8,832 bases of DNA from an uncultured Collinsella sp. (GCA_937997605.1 CALLFD010000327.1:1-8832); one strand, 5' to 3'; shown: positions 1 through 6,513, counted from the stretch's first letter. Program-made: numbers and translations. The notes: generated from the letters alone by a model not told the origin.

Positions 1-411
1 GATCGCGAAGAGCTGAAGGGCTGGGCGTACGAGCGCATGCTGGCTGCCCTTGATGGGCACGCCGACGAGGAAATTCGCCGCGGCGTGACGCTGGTGGGAC
101 CGCATCGCGACGAGATTGAGTTTACCGTTGCGGGTCGCTCCGCCCGTTCATTTGCCAGCCAAGGACAGCAGCGAACGTTGGTACTGTCCTGGAAGGTGGC
201 CGAGGTGGCCGTGGCTCGCGATGTCCTGGGCACCGCCCCGCTGCTGCTTTTGGACGACGTGATGAGCGAGCTCGACGGCGAGCGTCGCGGTGCTTTCCTG
301 CGGCTGATCGGCGATGATATCCAGACGGTCATAACCACGACCAACCTGGGGTACTTTACCGATGACCTGCTTGATCGAGCCAAGGTGGTGAGCATGGGTG
401 AGACGTGCTAA
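1..411 (+). CDS. recF: RecF, DNA replication/repair ATPase (3' part only)
   Basis: This is the C-terminal 136 residues of RecF; the gene begins before the window, and family members are usually about 360-380 residues. RecF is an SMC-like ATPase that binds gapped DNA and, with RecO and RecR, loads RecA for gap repair and fork restart in the cytoplasm. Three family marks are visible: GPHRDE (nt 97-114), the ABC-type signature SQGQQRTL (nt 157-180), and the Walker B segment LLLLDDVMSELD (nt 241-276), whose acidic residues handle Mg-ATP. The D-loop aspartate (ELD) follows Walker B. The final 14 nt overlap the next gene, so the two are probably translationally coupled. The position directly before dciA and gyrB fits the dnaA-dnaN-recF origin cluster. 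The reading frame is intact to TAA at 409-411. Confidence 0.96.
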   Translation, partial: DREELKGWAYERMLAALDGHADEEIRRGVTLVGPHRDEIEFTVAGRSARSFASQGQQRTLVLSWKVAEVAVARDVLGTAPLLLLDDVMSELDGERRGAFLRLIGDDIQTVITTTNLGYFTDDLLDRAKVVSMGETC

Positions 412-961
412 TTACGAGCGCGAGAGCGAAACGGTCGCCTTCAGTGGCTTTTTGAACGCAGAGCGCCAGCGCATCCTGGCGGCTGCGACCCCTGAGCGCC
501 GTGCGCAGATGGAGGCCGCCGAGGAGTCGCGCGCGGTCTATCGCGCGTGGAACGCGGTGTGCTCGGGCACGCGCGAGGGGCGGCATGTGACGGGCCTGCG
601 CTACCTGCCCGAGTCCAATGAGCTGCTGGTATATCTCGATTCGCCCTCGTGGACGCAGGAAATGACGCTGTTGCGCGAGATCATCCGCGCGCGCATGGAG
701 CGCGCCGGTGCTCATGTGGACGGCCTGGTGTTCAAAACCACCGCACCCGGTCACACGCCGCCCGCCGCTAAGGAGCGCCTGCGCCCGGCGACGACCGAGC
801 GCCCGCCGGCCCCGCACGCCGACCTTAGCGAGTCCGAGCGCACCGAGATTGAGCGCCAGGTGGCGCCCATCGAAGACCAAAAACTGCGCGAGGCCCTCGA
901 GAACGCCATGAGAGCCAGCGCCGAGTGGACCAAGGGCGTGCAAAGCAAAAAAGAGCCTTAA
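398..961 (+). CDS. dciA: DUF721 / DciA-type replication protein
   Basis: A 187-residue protein of the DUF721 family. In bacteria lacking DnaC/DnaI-type loaders, DciA proteins interact with the replicative helicase DnaB and help load it. The DUF721 core spans about residues 45-115: a W51 segment, a beta strand LLVYLDSPSW (76-85), then a helix QEMTLLREIIRARME. A charged linker rich in Pro/Arg (about 116-138) leads to a second helical segment (about 139-178). The start is GTG at 398 inside the recF end, preceded by AAGGTGG (382-388) nine bases upstream. The 14-nt overlap with recF implies coupling. A strong terminator follows the stop codon by 27 nt, so the gene ends its transcription unit. Identity as DUF721 is firm from sequence pattern and gene order; the helicase-loading role is known for the family and not shown here. 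Confidence 0.82.
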   Translation: MRRANYERESETVAFSGFLNAERQRILAAATPERRAQMEAAEESRAVYRAWNAVCSGTREGRHVTGLRYLPESNELLVYLDSPSWTQEMTLLREIIRARMERAGAHVDGLVFKTTAPGHTPPAAKERLRPATTERPPAPHADLSESERTEIERQVAPIEDQKLREALENAMRASAEWTKGVQSKKEP

Positions 962-987
962 ATCGCATCTGGTGGCCTTGTAGAGCC

Positions 988-1017
988 AAATACCCTCGTT
1001 CCCGAGGGTATTTTTTT
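988..1017 (+). terminator. Intrinsic terminator after dciA
   Basis: A perfect 11-bp stem pairs 988-998 (AAATACCCTCG) with 1003-1013 (CGAGGGTATTT) around a TTCC loop, and the right arm runs into seven T residues (1011-1017). This is a canonical Rho-independent terminator. It separates recF-dciA from gyrB, so gyrB needs its own promoter or substantial read-through. The A-rich start of the left arm could also terminate transcription from the opposite strand, but no reverse gene is seen here. Confidence 0.92.
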
Positions 1018-1055
1018 ACGATAAACTAGTAAGGCTGTACACATTTTCTTGACTG

Positions 1056-1062
1056 AAGGAGG
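1056..1062 (+). promoter_or_regulatory. Ribosome binding site that fixes the gyrB start
   Basis: AAGGAGG lies four bases before GTG 1067. It sits inside the extra codons that a start at TTG 1049 would add. gyrA has an AGGAGG with exactly the same four-base spacing before its own GTG (3244-3249, start 3254). The matching geometry supports GTG 1067 as the gyrB start. A weak candidate promoter, TTTACG (1015-1020) with 17-bp spacing to TACACA (1038-1043), lies upstream but is too poor to call. Confidence 0.8.
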
Positions 1063-1066
1063 ACGT

Positions 1067-3097
1067 GTGGCAAACGAAAACGATTACGATGGCGGCGAGA
1101 TTAAGATTCTCGAAGGTCTCGAGGCCGTTCGTAAGCGCCCGGGCATGTATATCGGCTCGACGAGCGCCAGCGGTCTGCATCACCTGGTGTGGGAGATCGT
1201 TGACAACTCCGTCGACGAGGCCATGGCCGGTTTCTGCACCGAGATCCAGGTGACGGTCCACGCCGACAACTCCATCACGGTCGTCGACAACGGGCGCGGC
1301 ATCCCCGTCGACGAGCACCCTGTTAAAAAGATTCCGACGCTCGAGGTCGTCATGACGATCTTGCACGCCGGCGGTAAGTTCGATAACTCGGCCTATAAGG
1401 TCTCGGGCGGCCTGCACGGCGTGGGCATCTCCGTCGTCAACGCACTGTCCAAGCGCGTGGTCGTTCAGGTTCGTCGCGATGGCAACACCTACGAGATGGA
1501 GTTCTCGCGCGGCAAGACCGTCAAGAAGATGGAGGTCGTGGGCACCTCGGATTCGACGGGCACCACCGTCACCTTCTGGCCCGACGACGAGATCTTCGAG
1601 ACCTGCATCTACGATTTCGATACGCTGCATAACCGTCTGCAGGAGACGGCGTTCCTCAATAAGAACCTCAAAATCGTGCTGACCGACGAGCGCGAAGCGA
1701 CTCCCCACGTGGAGGAGTTTTGCTACGAGGGCGGCATCATCGACTTCGTCAAGTTCCTCAACGAGGGCAAGGACGTTCCCGAGGCCTTTAAGGAGCCCAT
1801 CTACATCGAGGGCAAATCGGACCCGGACGCGCCTGTGGCCAAGATGGGCGAGGTCGAGGTTTCCCTGCAGTGGAATAGCGGCTACGGCGAGAACGTCATG
1901 TCGTTTGCCAACGACATCTACACCCCCGAAGGCGGCATGCACCTTGAGGGCTTCCGTACCGCGCTCACCCGCGTGATCAACGATTACGCGCGCAAGCAGA
2001 ACCTGCTCAAGGAAAAAGACGCCAACCTGACCGGCGACGATGTGCGCGAGGGCCTTTCGGCCGTTATCTCGGTCAAGCTGCCCGATCCGCAGTTTGAGGG
2101 CCAGACCAAGGCCAAGCTCGGCAGCTCCTATATGCGCGCGCTCACGCTCAAGATCGTGACCGACGGCCTCGCCGATTACTTGGAGGAGCATCCCAAGCCC
2201 GCTCGCGAGATCGTCAAGAAGGCGCAACAGGCCTGCAAGGCGCGCAATGCCGCCCGCAAGGCGCGCGAGGCGACCCGCCGCAAGAGCCTGCTCGAGACGG
2301 CGTCCCTGCCCGGTAAGCTCGCTGACTGCTCGGTGCGCGATGCCGAGCTGACCGAGCTCTTCATCGTAGAGGGCGACTCGGCAGGCGGTTCGGCCAAGGA
2401 CGGCCGTCGCCGAGACATCCAGGCGATTCTGCCCCTGCGCGGCAAGATTTTGAACGTCGAACGCGTTGGTGACCATCGCGCGTTCTCGAGTGACACCATC
2501 CAGTCGCTGATTACCGCGATCGGCTGCGGCGTCACGACGAGTGCCGGCGACGGCGGCGACTTCGATATCACCAAGGCGCGCTACCACAAGATCATCATCA
2601 TGACCGATGCAGACGTCGACGGTGCGCATATCCGCATCCTGCTGCTGACGTTCTTCTACAAGTACATGCGTCCGCTGATCGATGCCGGCTACGTCTACGT
2701 TGCCTGCCCGCCCATCTTTGGCATTAAGGTGCGCAACAAGATCCACTACGTGTATCCCAACGGCCGCCAGCCCGAAGACGAGATCCTGCGCGACACCATC
2801 CAGAGCCTGGGCCTGAATCCCGACGATAACGACGAGGACGGCAAGGCCAAGGACGGCAAGATCACCAAAAAGCGCAAGGGCTATACCGTCCAGCGCTACA
2901 AGGGCCTGGGCGAGATGGACCCCAAGCAGCTCGCCTCGACGACGATGGACCCCAAGACCCGCATCCTGCAGCGTGTGTCGATCGAAGACGCCGTGGTGGC
3001 GGACCGCGCCGTGCGCGAGCTGATGGGTTCCGAGGTCGGCTATCGCCGCGAGTACATCGAGAAGCATGCACATGATGCACGATTCTTAGATGCCTAA
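1067..3097 (+). CDS. gyrB: DNA gyrase subunit B (ATPase subunit)
   Basis: A 676-residue GyrB of the shorter class that lacks the large C-terminal insertion of the 804-residue E. coli protein. With GyrA it forms the A2B2 gyrase that introduces negative supercoils using ATP. The N-terminal GHKL ATPase shows WEIVDNSVDEA with the catalytic-equivalent E43 and Mg-binding N47, DNGRGIP (74-80), GGLHGVG in the ATP lid, and QTK (346-348), whose lysine contacts the gamma phosphate. The transducer domain follows. The TOPRIM domain has EGDSAGGSAK (435-444) and DADVD (514-518), which supply the metal-binding acidic residues. PLRGKILNVE and RYKGLGEMDP are also intact. The positions equivalent to E. coli D426 and K447 are D437 and R458; Arg at the latter is common in Gram-positives. 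A lysine/aspartate-rich insert lies near residues 585-605. The start is GTG, chosen from the ribosome site. gyrA follows after 156 bp with no terminator, so the two are probably cotranscribed. Confidence 0.98.
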   Translation: MANENDYDGGEIKILEGLEAVRKRPGMYIGSTSASGLHHLVWEIVDNSVDEAMAGFCTEIQVTVHADNSITVVDNGRGIPVDEHPVKKIPTLEVVMTILHAGGKFDNSAYKVSGGLHGVGISVVNALSKRVVVQVRRDGNTYEMEFSRGKTVKKMEVVGTSDSTGTTVTFWPDDEIFETCIYDFDTLHNRLQETAFLNKNLKIVLTDEREATPHVEEFCYEGGIIDFVKFLNEGKDVPEAFKEPIYIEGKSDPDAPVAKMGEVEVSLQWNSGYGENVMSFANDIYTPEGGMHLEGFRTALTRVINDYARKQNLLKEKDANLTGDDVREGLSAVISVKLPDPQFEGQTKAKLGSSYMRALTLKIVTDGLADYLEEHPKPAREIVKKAQQACKARNAARKAREATRRKSLLETASLPGKLADCSVRDAELTELFIVEGDSAGGSAKDGRRRDIQAILPLRGKILNVERVGDHRAFSSDTIQSLITAIGCGVTTSAGDGGDFDITKARYHKIIIMTDADVDGAHIRILLLTFFYKYMRPLIDAGYVYVACPPIFGIKVRNKIHYVYPNGRQPEDEILRDTIQSLGLNPDDNDEDGKAKDGKITKKRKGYTVQRYKGLGEMDPKQLASTTMDPKTRILQRVSIEDAVVADRAVRELMGSEVGYRREYIEKHAHDARFLDA

Positions 3098-3103
3098 CCT
3101 GTT

Positions 3104-3204
3104 CGGCTTTCCCAGCCACCGCACCTTCGCCCTCAATCGTCGGTCGCGTACCCAAGTACGCTTCCCTCCTCTTTCGGGCGAATCTGCGGCACCTGGAAAA
3201 GCCG
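3104..3204. repeat. Large interrupted palindrome between gyrB and gyrA
   Basis: Starting seven bases after the gyrB stop, a 101-nt segment folds on one axis. Positions 3104-3115 pair with 3193-3204 (11 of 12), 3119-3123 with 3185-3189 (5 of 5), and 3126-3132 with 3176-3182 (7 of 7), separated by small symmetric internal loops. The apical region carries another perfect hairpin, GCGTAC (3146-3151), CCAA loop, GTACGC (3156-3161). No T-run follows, so it is not a standard terminator. It may be an RNA processing or stability structure in the gyrBA message, or a dispersed palindromic repeat that landed here. The single mismatch in the outer stem and the symmetric loops point to selection on, or ancestry of, a hairpin. 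Its function is unknown. Confidence 0.8.
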
Positions 3205-3208
3205 TCTC

Positions 3209-3234
3209 CGTGGTAGGGAACTAATTAGACCACG
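3209..3234 (+). promoter_or_regulatory. Small hairpin ahead of the gyrA ribosome site
   Basis: CGTGGT (3209-3214) pairs with ACCACG (3229-3234) around a 14-nt loop that contains the 8-bp palindrome CTAATTAG (3221-3228). It ends ten bases before the AGGAGG of gyrA (3244-3249). It could be a leader structure or a protein site. With a six-base stem, chance cannot be excluded. Confidence 0.3.
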
Positions 3235-3253
3235 CAAACCATGAGGAGGTAAC

Positions 3254-5992
3254 GTGGCAGACGATATCAACAATAGCGAGGGTATGGACGAGGCCGGCGA
3301 TGCCGGTATGCCCGATGATCTGAAGCGCCTGCTTGCCCGTGCTGAGCAGGGCGAGGACGGCGATCCGGACGCCTATAACCCCGATGCCGATGATGATGAG
3401 GAAGAAGACGACGCCGAGCTCGAGGAGAGCTTTGGCGAAGTCGACCGTGGTGCCTCGGCCGGCGAGGATATCAACGGCGGCCAGCTCCAGATTTCGGAGT
3501 TCGGTCGCGAGATGAAGCAGTCGTTCATTGAGTATTCGATGTCGGTTATCACAGCGCGCGCCCTGCCGGACGTGCGTGACGGCTTAAAGCCGGTGCACCG
3601 CCGCATCCTGTACGCGATGAACGAGAGCGGCATCTACCCCAACCGCCCGCACAAGAAGTCAGCTTGGACGGTCGGCGAAGTTATCGGTAAGTACCACCCG
3701 CATGGCGACTCCGCGGTCTATGAGGCCATGGTCCGCCTGGCGCAGTGGTTCTCCATGCGCACGCCGCTCATCGACGGTCATGGCAACTTCGGTAACATCG
3801 ACGGCGACGGCGCGGCAGCCATGCGTTACACCGAGAGCCGCCTGGCAAAGCCCGCCATGGAACTGCTGCGCGACCTGCAGAAGGATACCGTCGACTGGCA
3901 GCCCAACTACGATGAATCGCTCGCCGAGCCCGTGGCGCTGCCTGCGCGCTTCCCCAACCTGCTGGTCAACGGCAGCCAGGGCATCGCCGTCGGCATGGCC
4001 ACCAACATCGCTCCGCATAACCTCACCGAGGCGATCGAGGCCACCTGCTACCTGATCGACAACCCCGACGCCACCGTCGACGAGCTCATGCAGATCATGC
4101 CCGGTCCGGACTTCCCCACCGGCGCCATCATCATGGGCAGCGCCGGCATTAAGCAGAGCTACGAGACCGGCCGCGGCTCCATTACCGTGCGTGCCAAGGC
4201 ACACGTGGAGTCCACCAAGACCGGCCGCAGCCGCCTGGTCTTTACCGAGATTCCCTACATGGTCAACAAGGGCACCCTGCAGGAGAAGATCGCCCAGCTC
4301 GTCAACGACAAGCGCATCGAGGGCATCTCGGATATGCGCGATGAGTCCAACCAGAAGGGCATCCGTCTGGTCATCGAGCTCAAGAAGGGCGTCATTCCGC
4401 GGGTCGTGCTCAACAATCTGTATAAGTACACCTCGCTGCAGACGACCTTTGGCGCCAACAACCTGGCACTCGTCAACGGCGTTCCCAAATGCCTGAGCCT
4501 GCTTGAGATGCTGCAGCACTACATCGACCACCAGGTCGACGTCGTCACCCGCCGCACCCGCTTCGACCTTAAGAAGGCCCAGGCCCGCGCGCATATCCTC
4601 GAGGGCTACCTGATGGCCCTTGACCATATCGACGAGGTCATCAGCATCATCCGCTCCTCGCAGACCGACTCCGAGGCCAGCAGCCGACTGATCGAACGCT
4701 TTGGCTTTACGCCCGAGCAGACCACGGCCATCCTCGAGATGAAGCTGCGCCGCCTGACCGGCCTGGAGCGCGACAAGATCCAAGAAGAGTTGGACGGCCT
4801 GCGCCGCGCCATCGCCTACTACGAGGACCTGCTGGCGCACGAGGAGAAGATTCTGGGCGTCATCAAGGAAGAGATGCGCGAGATCTCCAAGAAGTTTGGC
4901 GACAAGCGCCGTACCGAAATCAGCCAGGTTGAGAAGGACCTGGATGTCGAGGACCTCATCGCCGACGAGGATATGGTCGTGACCATCACCCACACCGGCT
5001 ACGTTAAGCGTATCCCAGTGGCTGCCTACCGTGCCCAGAAGCGCGGTGGCAAGGGCGTGTCGGGCGTCAACCTCAAAGAGGACGACGTTATCGATGAGAT
5101 GTTCATCGCGTCCACGCACGAGTACGTGCTGTTCTTCTCGAGCAAGGGCAAGGTCTATCGCCTGAAGGTGCACGAGCTGCCGGTGGGTACGCGCCAGGCG
5201 CGCGGTACCGCGATCGTCAACCTGCTGCCCTTCGAGGAAGGCGAGAAGATCGCGAGCGTCATCAGCTGCCGCGAGTTCCCTGCCGACGAGTACCTGATGT
5301 TTGCCACCAAGAGTGGCATGGTCAAGAAGACCGTGATGAGCGCTTACGATCGTAGCCGCCGTGATGGACTCATTGCCATCAACCTGCGCGACGACGACGC
5401 ACTGCTGAATGTGCGCCGCGTGCGCGAGGGTGACAAGATTATCCTGGCCACCACCGCGGGCAAGGCGATCATGTTCTCCGAGGAGCAGGTGCGCGCCACC
5501 GGCCGCGATACCAGCGGCGTTCGCGGTATCGGTATGAAGGACGGCGTGAGCGTTCTGGGCATGGAAGTCACTAACGGCAACGGCGATCTGTTCGTCATCA
5601 CCGAGCGCGGCTACGGCAAGCGCACGCCGGTCGCGGACTACCCAGAGCAGAATCGCGGCGGCCAGGGCGTCTACACCATCCAAATGACCGAGCGCAAGGG
5701 TAACCTCGCGGCCATGAAGACGGTGGGCCCACAGCACGAGCTGTTCATCGTGACGGAGGGTGCGACGGTCATTCGCGTCAAGACCGACGAAATCAGCCAG
5801 ACTGGCCGCGCCACCCAGGGCGTCAAGATGATGACCGTCGACGACAACGACCGCATCTGCGCCGTGGCCCGCATGACAGCCGCCAAAGAGAAGCCCGAAG
5901 GCGAAGCCACAGAAAACGGCTCTGCTTCCGAAGAAACCCCTGTCGATCTAGGCGACGGCAACGACATGCCAGAAGATCTCCTAGACGAGTAA
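3254..5992 (+). CDS. gyrA: DNA gyrase subunit A (DNA breakage-reunion subunit)
   Basis: A 912-residue GyrA. It cuts and reseals the DNA gate through a catalytic tyrosine and wraps DNA through its C-terminal pinwheel. The winged-helix/breakage region begins near residue 77; RALPDVRDGLKPVHRR is at 102-117. The quinolone-determining segment HPHGDSAVYE has S153 and E157 at the E. coli 83 and 87 positions, so Ser at the main resistance site is of the sensitive type. The catalytic tyrosine is Y192 in AAAMRYTESR (E. coli Y122). GSQGIAVGMATNIAPHN marks the tower region. The C-terminal domain starts around residue 560, with the GyrA box QKRGGKG at 595-601, which is needed for supercoiling by true gyrases. 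Odd points are an N-terminal extension of about 70 residues, very acidic at 44-59, and an acidic tail of about 34 residues. The GTG start has AGGAGG (3244-3249) four bases upstream. Confidence 0.98.
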   Translation: MADDINNSEGMDEAGDAGMPDDLKRLLARAEQGEDGDPDAYNPDADDDEEEDDAELEESFGEVDRGASAGEDINGGQLQISEFGREMKQSFIEYSMSVITARALPDVRDGLKPVHRRILYAMNESGIYPNRPHKKSAWTVGEVIGKYHPHGDSAVYEAMVRLAQWFSMRTPLIDGHGNFGNIDGDGAAAMRYTESRLAKPAMELLRDLQKDTVDWQPNYDESLAEPVALPARFPNLLVNGSQGIAVGMATNIAPHNLTEAIEATCYLIDNPDATVDELMQIMPGPDFPTGAIIMGSAGIKQSYETGRGSITVRAKAHVESTKTGRSRLVFTEIPYMVNKGTLQEKIAQLVNDKRIEGISDMRDESNQKGIRLVIELKKGVIPRVVLNNLYKYTSLQTTFGANNLALVNGVPKCLSLLEMLQHYIDHQVDVVTRRTRFDLKKAQARAHILEGYLMALDHIDEVISIIRSSQTDSEASSRLIERFGFTPEQTTAILEMKLRRLTGLERDKIQEELDGLRRAIAYYEDLLAHEEKILGVIKEEMREISKKFGDKRRTEISQVEKDLDVEDLIADEDMVVTITHTGYVKRIPVAAYRAQKRGGKGVSGVNLKEDDVIDEMFIASTHEYVLFFSSKGKVYRLKVHELPVGTRQARGTAIVNLLPFEEGEKIASVISCREFPADEYLMFATKSGMVKKTVMSAYDRSRRDGLIAINLRDDDALLNVRRVREGDKIILATTAGKAIMFSEEQVRATGRDTSGVRGIGMKDGVSVLGMEVTNGNGDLFVITERGYGKRTPVADYPEQNRGGQGVYTIQMTERKGNLAAMKTVGPQHELFIVTEGATVIRVKTDEISQTGRATQGVKMMTVDDNDRICAVARMTAAKEKPEGEATENGSASEETPVDLGDGNDMPEDLLDE

Positions 5993-6032
5993 GAGGCCCT
6001 AGCTGGTAGAAAATATCAGACACCATATATCG

Positions 6033-6065
6033 GCGGTCGGCGCATTGCGCGCCGACCGCTTTTTT
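6033..6065 (+). terminator. Intrinsic terminator after gyrA
   Basis: GCGGTCGGCGC (6033-6043) pairs perfectly with GCGCCGACCGC (6049-6059) around a five-base loop, followed by six T residues (6060-6065). The 11-bp GC-rich stem with an immediate T-run is a textbook Rho-independent terminator. It lies 40 nt after the gyrA stop and ends the gyrBA transcript before the tRNA array. Its T-run is also complementary to the A tract just upstream of the tRNA promoter. Confidence 0.94.
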
Positions 6066-6084
6066 GAAAACCTTGGGACCCCAT

Positions 6085-6216
6085 GGTCGCTGGGCTGGCG
6101 AGATGGTTTTGGTTTGTCGCGAGTTCCGCACGCAAAGAAGGCCACTTAATGTGGCCTTCGTCTTGCGCAGGACTGTCCGAGCAGCAAACCAAAACCATCT
6201 CGCCAGCCCAGCGACC
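6085..6216. repeat. Long inverted repeat, 32-bp perfect arms with structured centre
   Basis: Positions 6085-6116 are the exact reverse complement of 6185-6216 (32 of 32), and the next outward pair (6084/6217) also matches. The 68-bp centre holds another hairpin: GAAGGCCAC (6137-6145) with GTGGCCTTC (6151-6159) around TTAAT, plus CGCAA (6131-6135) with TTGCG (6163-6167). In the same register, the outermost bases 6060-6070 pair with 6231-6241 (11 of 11), giving a symmetric region of about 182 bp. It contains no credible gene; open frames on both strands are mirror images of the arms. It sits between the gyrA terminator and the tRNA promoter. It could be a non-autonomous mobile element of MITE type, a cruciform or protein-binding site, or a structured RNA. 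CCCC flanks both sides (6079-6082, 6218-6221) but is too simple to call a target duplication. Confidence 0.9.
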
Positions 6217-6229
6217 ACCCCTCCCAAAG

Positions 6230-6275
6230 ATTTTCAAAAAAGTTGTTGACGCGCGCGTAACGACTCGTCTAATAT
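6230..6275 (+). promoter_or_regulatory. Promoter of the tRNA array
   Basis: TTGACG (6246-6251) and TAATAT (6270-6275) are each one base (the -35) or one to two bases (the -10) from the sigma-70-type consensus, with an 18-bp spacer. A TTTTC/AAAAAA tract (6230-6241) directly upstream resembles an UP element, as is usual for stable-RNA promoters. Transcription would start near 6282, a few bases before the first tRNA at 6290. No other promoter is visible in the array, so all five tRNAs probably depend on this one. Confidence 0.8.
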
Positions 6276-6289
6276 ATCCCTTGCGCGAT

Positions 6290-6366
6290 GGACCTGTAGC
6301 TCAGTTGGTTAGAGCGTCCGGCTGATAACCGGGAGGTCACAAGTTCGAATCTTGTCAGGTCCACCA
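6290..6366 (+). tRNA. tRNA-Ile(GAT), copy 1
   Basis: A 77-nt cloverleaf with the CCA end encoded (6364-6366). Acceptor GGACCTG pairs with CAGGTCC, the D arm is GCTC/GAGC, the anticodon stem is TCCGG/CCGGG with one T-G pair, and the T arm is ACAAG-TTCGAAT-CTTGT. The anticodon loop CTGATAA carries GAT at 6324-6326, which reads AUC and AUU isoleucine codons. It is the first gene of the array, very close to the predicted transcription start. Confidence 0.97.
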
Positions 6367-6377
6367 CTTTCTTTCGC

Positions 6378-6422
6378 AATAAACACCCCAGCGAGAGCCG
6401 AGTCGCCGCTGGGGTGTTTATT
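6378..6422 (+). other. Terminator-like hairpin between tRNA-Ile and tRNA-Ala (unit 1)
   Basis: AATAAACACCCCAGCG (6378-6393) pairs perfectly over 16 bp with CGCTGGGGTGTTTATT (6407-6422) around a 13-nt loop. An alternative inner pairing GCGA/TCGC (6391-6394, 6403-6406) also exists. The T content of the right arm (TTTATT) makes it resemble a terminator, yet tRNA-Ala begins 12 nt later with no room for a promoter. It is more likely a leaky attenuator, a processing signal or a bidirectional structure than a full stop. Confidence 0.75.
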
Positions 6423-6433
6423 ACTGTCTCCGT

Positions 6434-6509
6434 GGGGGTTTAGCTCAGCTGGGAGAGCGCGGGCTTTGCAAGCCTGAGGTCAGGGGTTCGATCCCCCTAA
6501 CCTCCACCA
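6434..6509 (+). tRNA. tRNA-Ala(TGC), copy 1
   Basis: A 76-nt cloverleaf with encoded CCA (6507-6509). Acceptor GGGGGTT pairs with AACCTCC including one G-T pair, the D arm is GCTC/GAGC, the anticodon stem is CGGGC/GCCTG, and the T arm is AGGGG-TTCGATC-CCCCT. The loop TTTGCAA gives anticodon TGC at 6467-6469, reading GCN alanine codons. Only four bases separate it from the next tRNA-Ile. Confidence 0.97.
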
Positions 6510-6513
6510 TGAT

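Noticed and set aside
1016..3073. 685-residue open frame on the minus strand opposite gyrB
   Set aside because: It is the antisense shadow of a high-GC gene; gyrB on the plus strand has every family motif, and the reverse product is low-complexity Val/Leu/Asp/His sequence with no domain.
3546..3554. TTATCACAG considered as a DnaA box, since recF-gyrB lies near oriC in many genomes
   Set aside because: It is a poor match to TTATCCACA, isolated, and inside gyrA coding sequence. No cluster of boxes is seen in the window.
3659..5737. 692-residue open frame on the minus strand opposite gyrA
   Set aside because: Antisense shadow of gyrA caused by strong third-position G/C bias. It has no recognisable domain, and the composition is typical of reverse-read coding sequence.
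6016..6249. Short open frames on both strands across the 32-bp inverted repeat
   Set aside because: Their similar peptides (NQNHLASPAT on each strand) arise only because the arms are reverse complements. None has a convincing ribosome site.
6083..6325. 80-residue frame running through the tRNA promoter into tRNA-Ile
   Set aside because: It ends inside a tRNA gene and crosses the promoter; the VAQLVRAS-type ending is the usual artefact of translating a tRNA.
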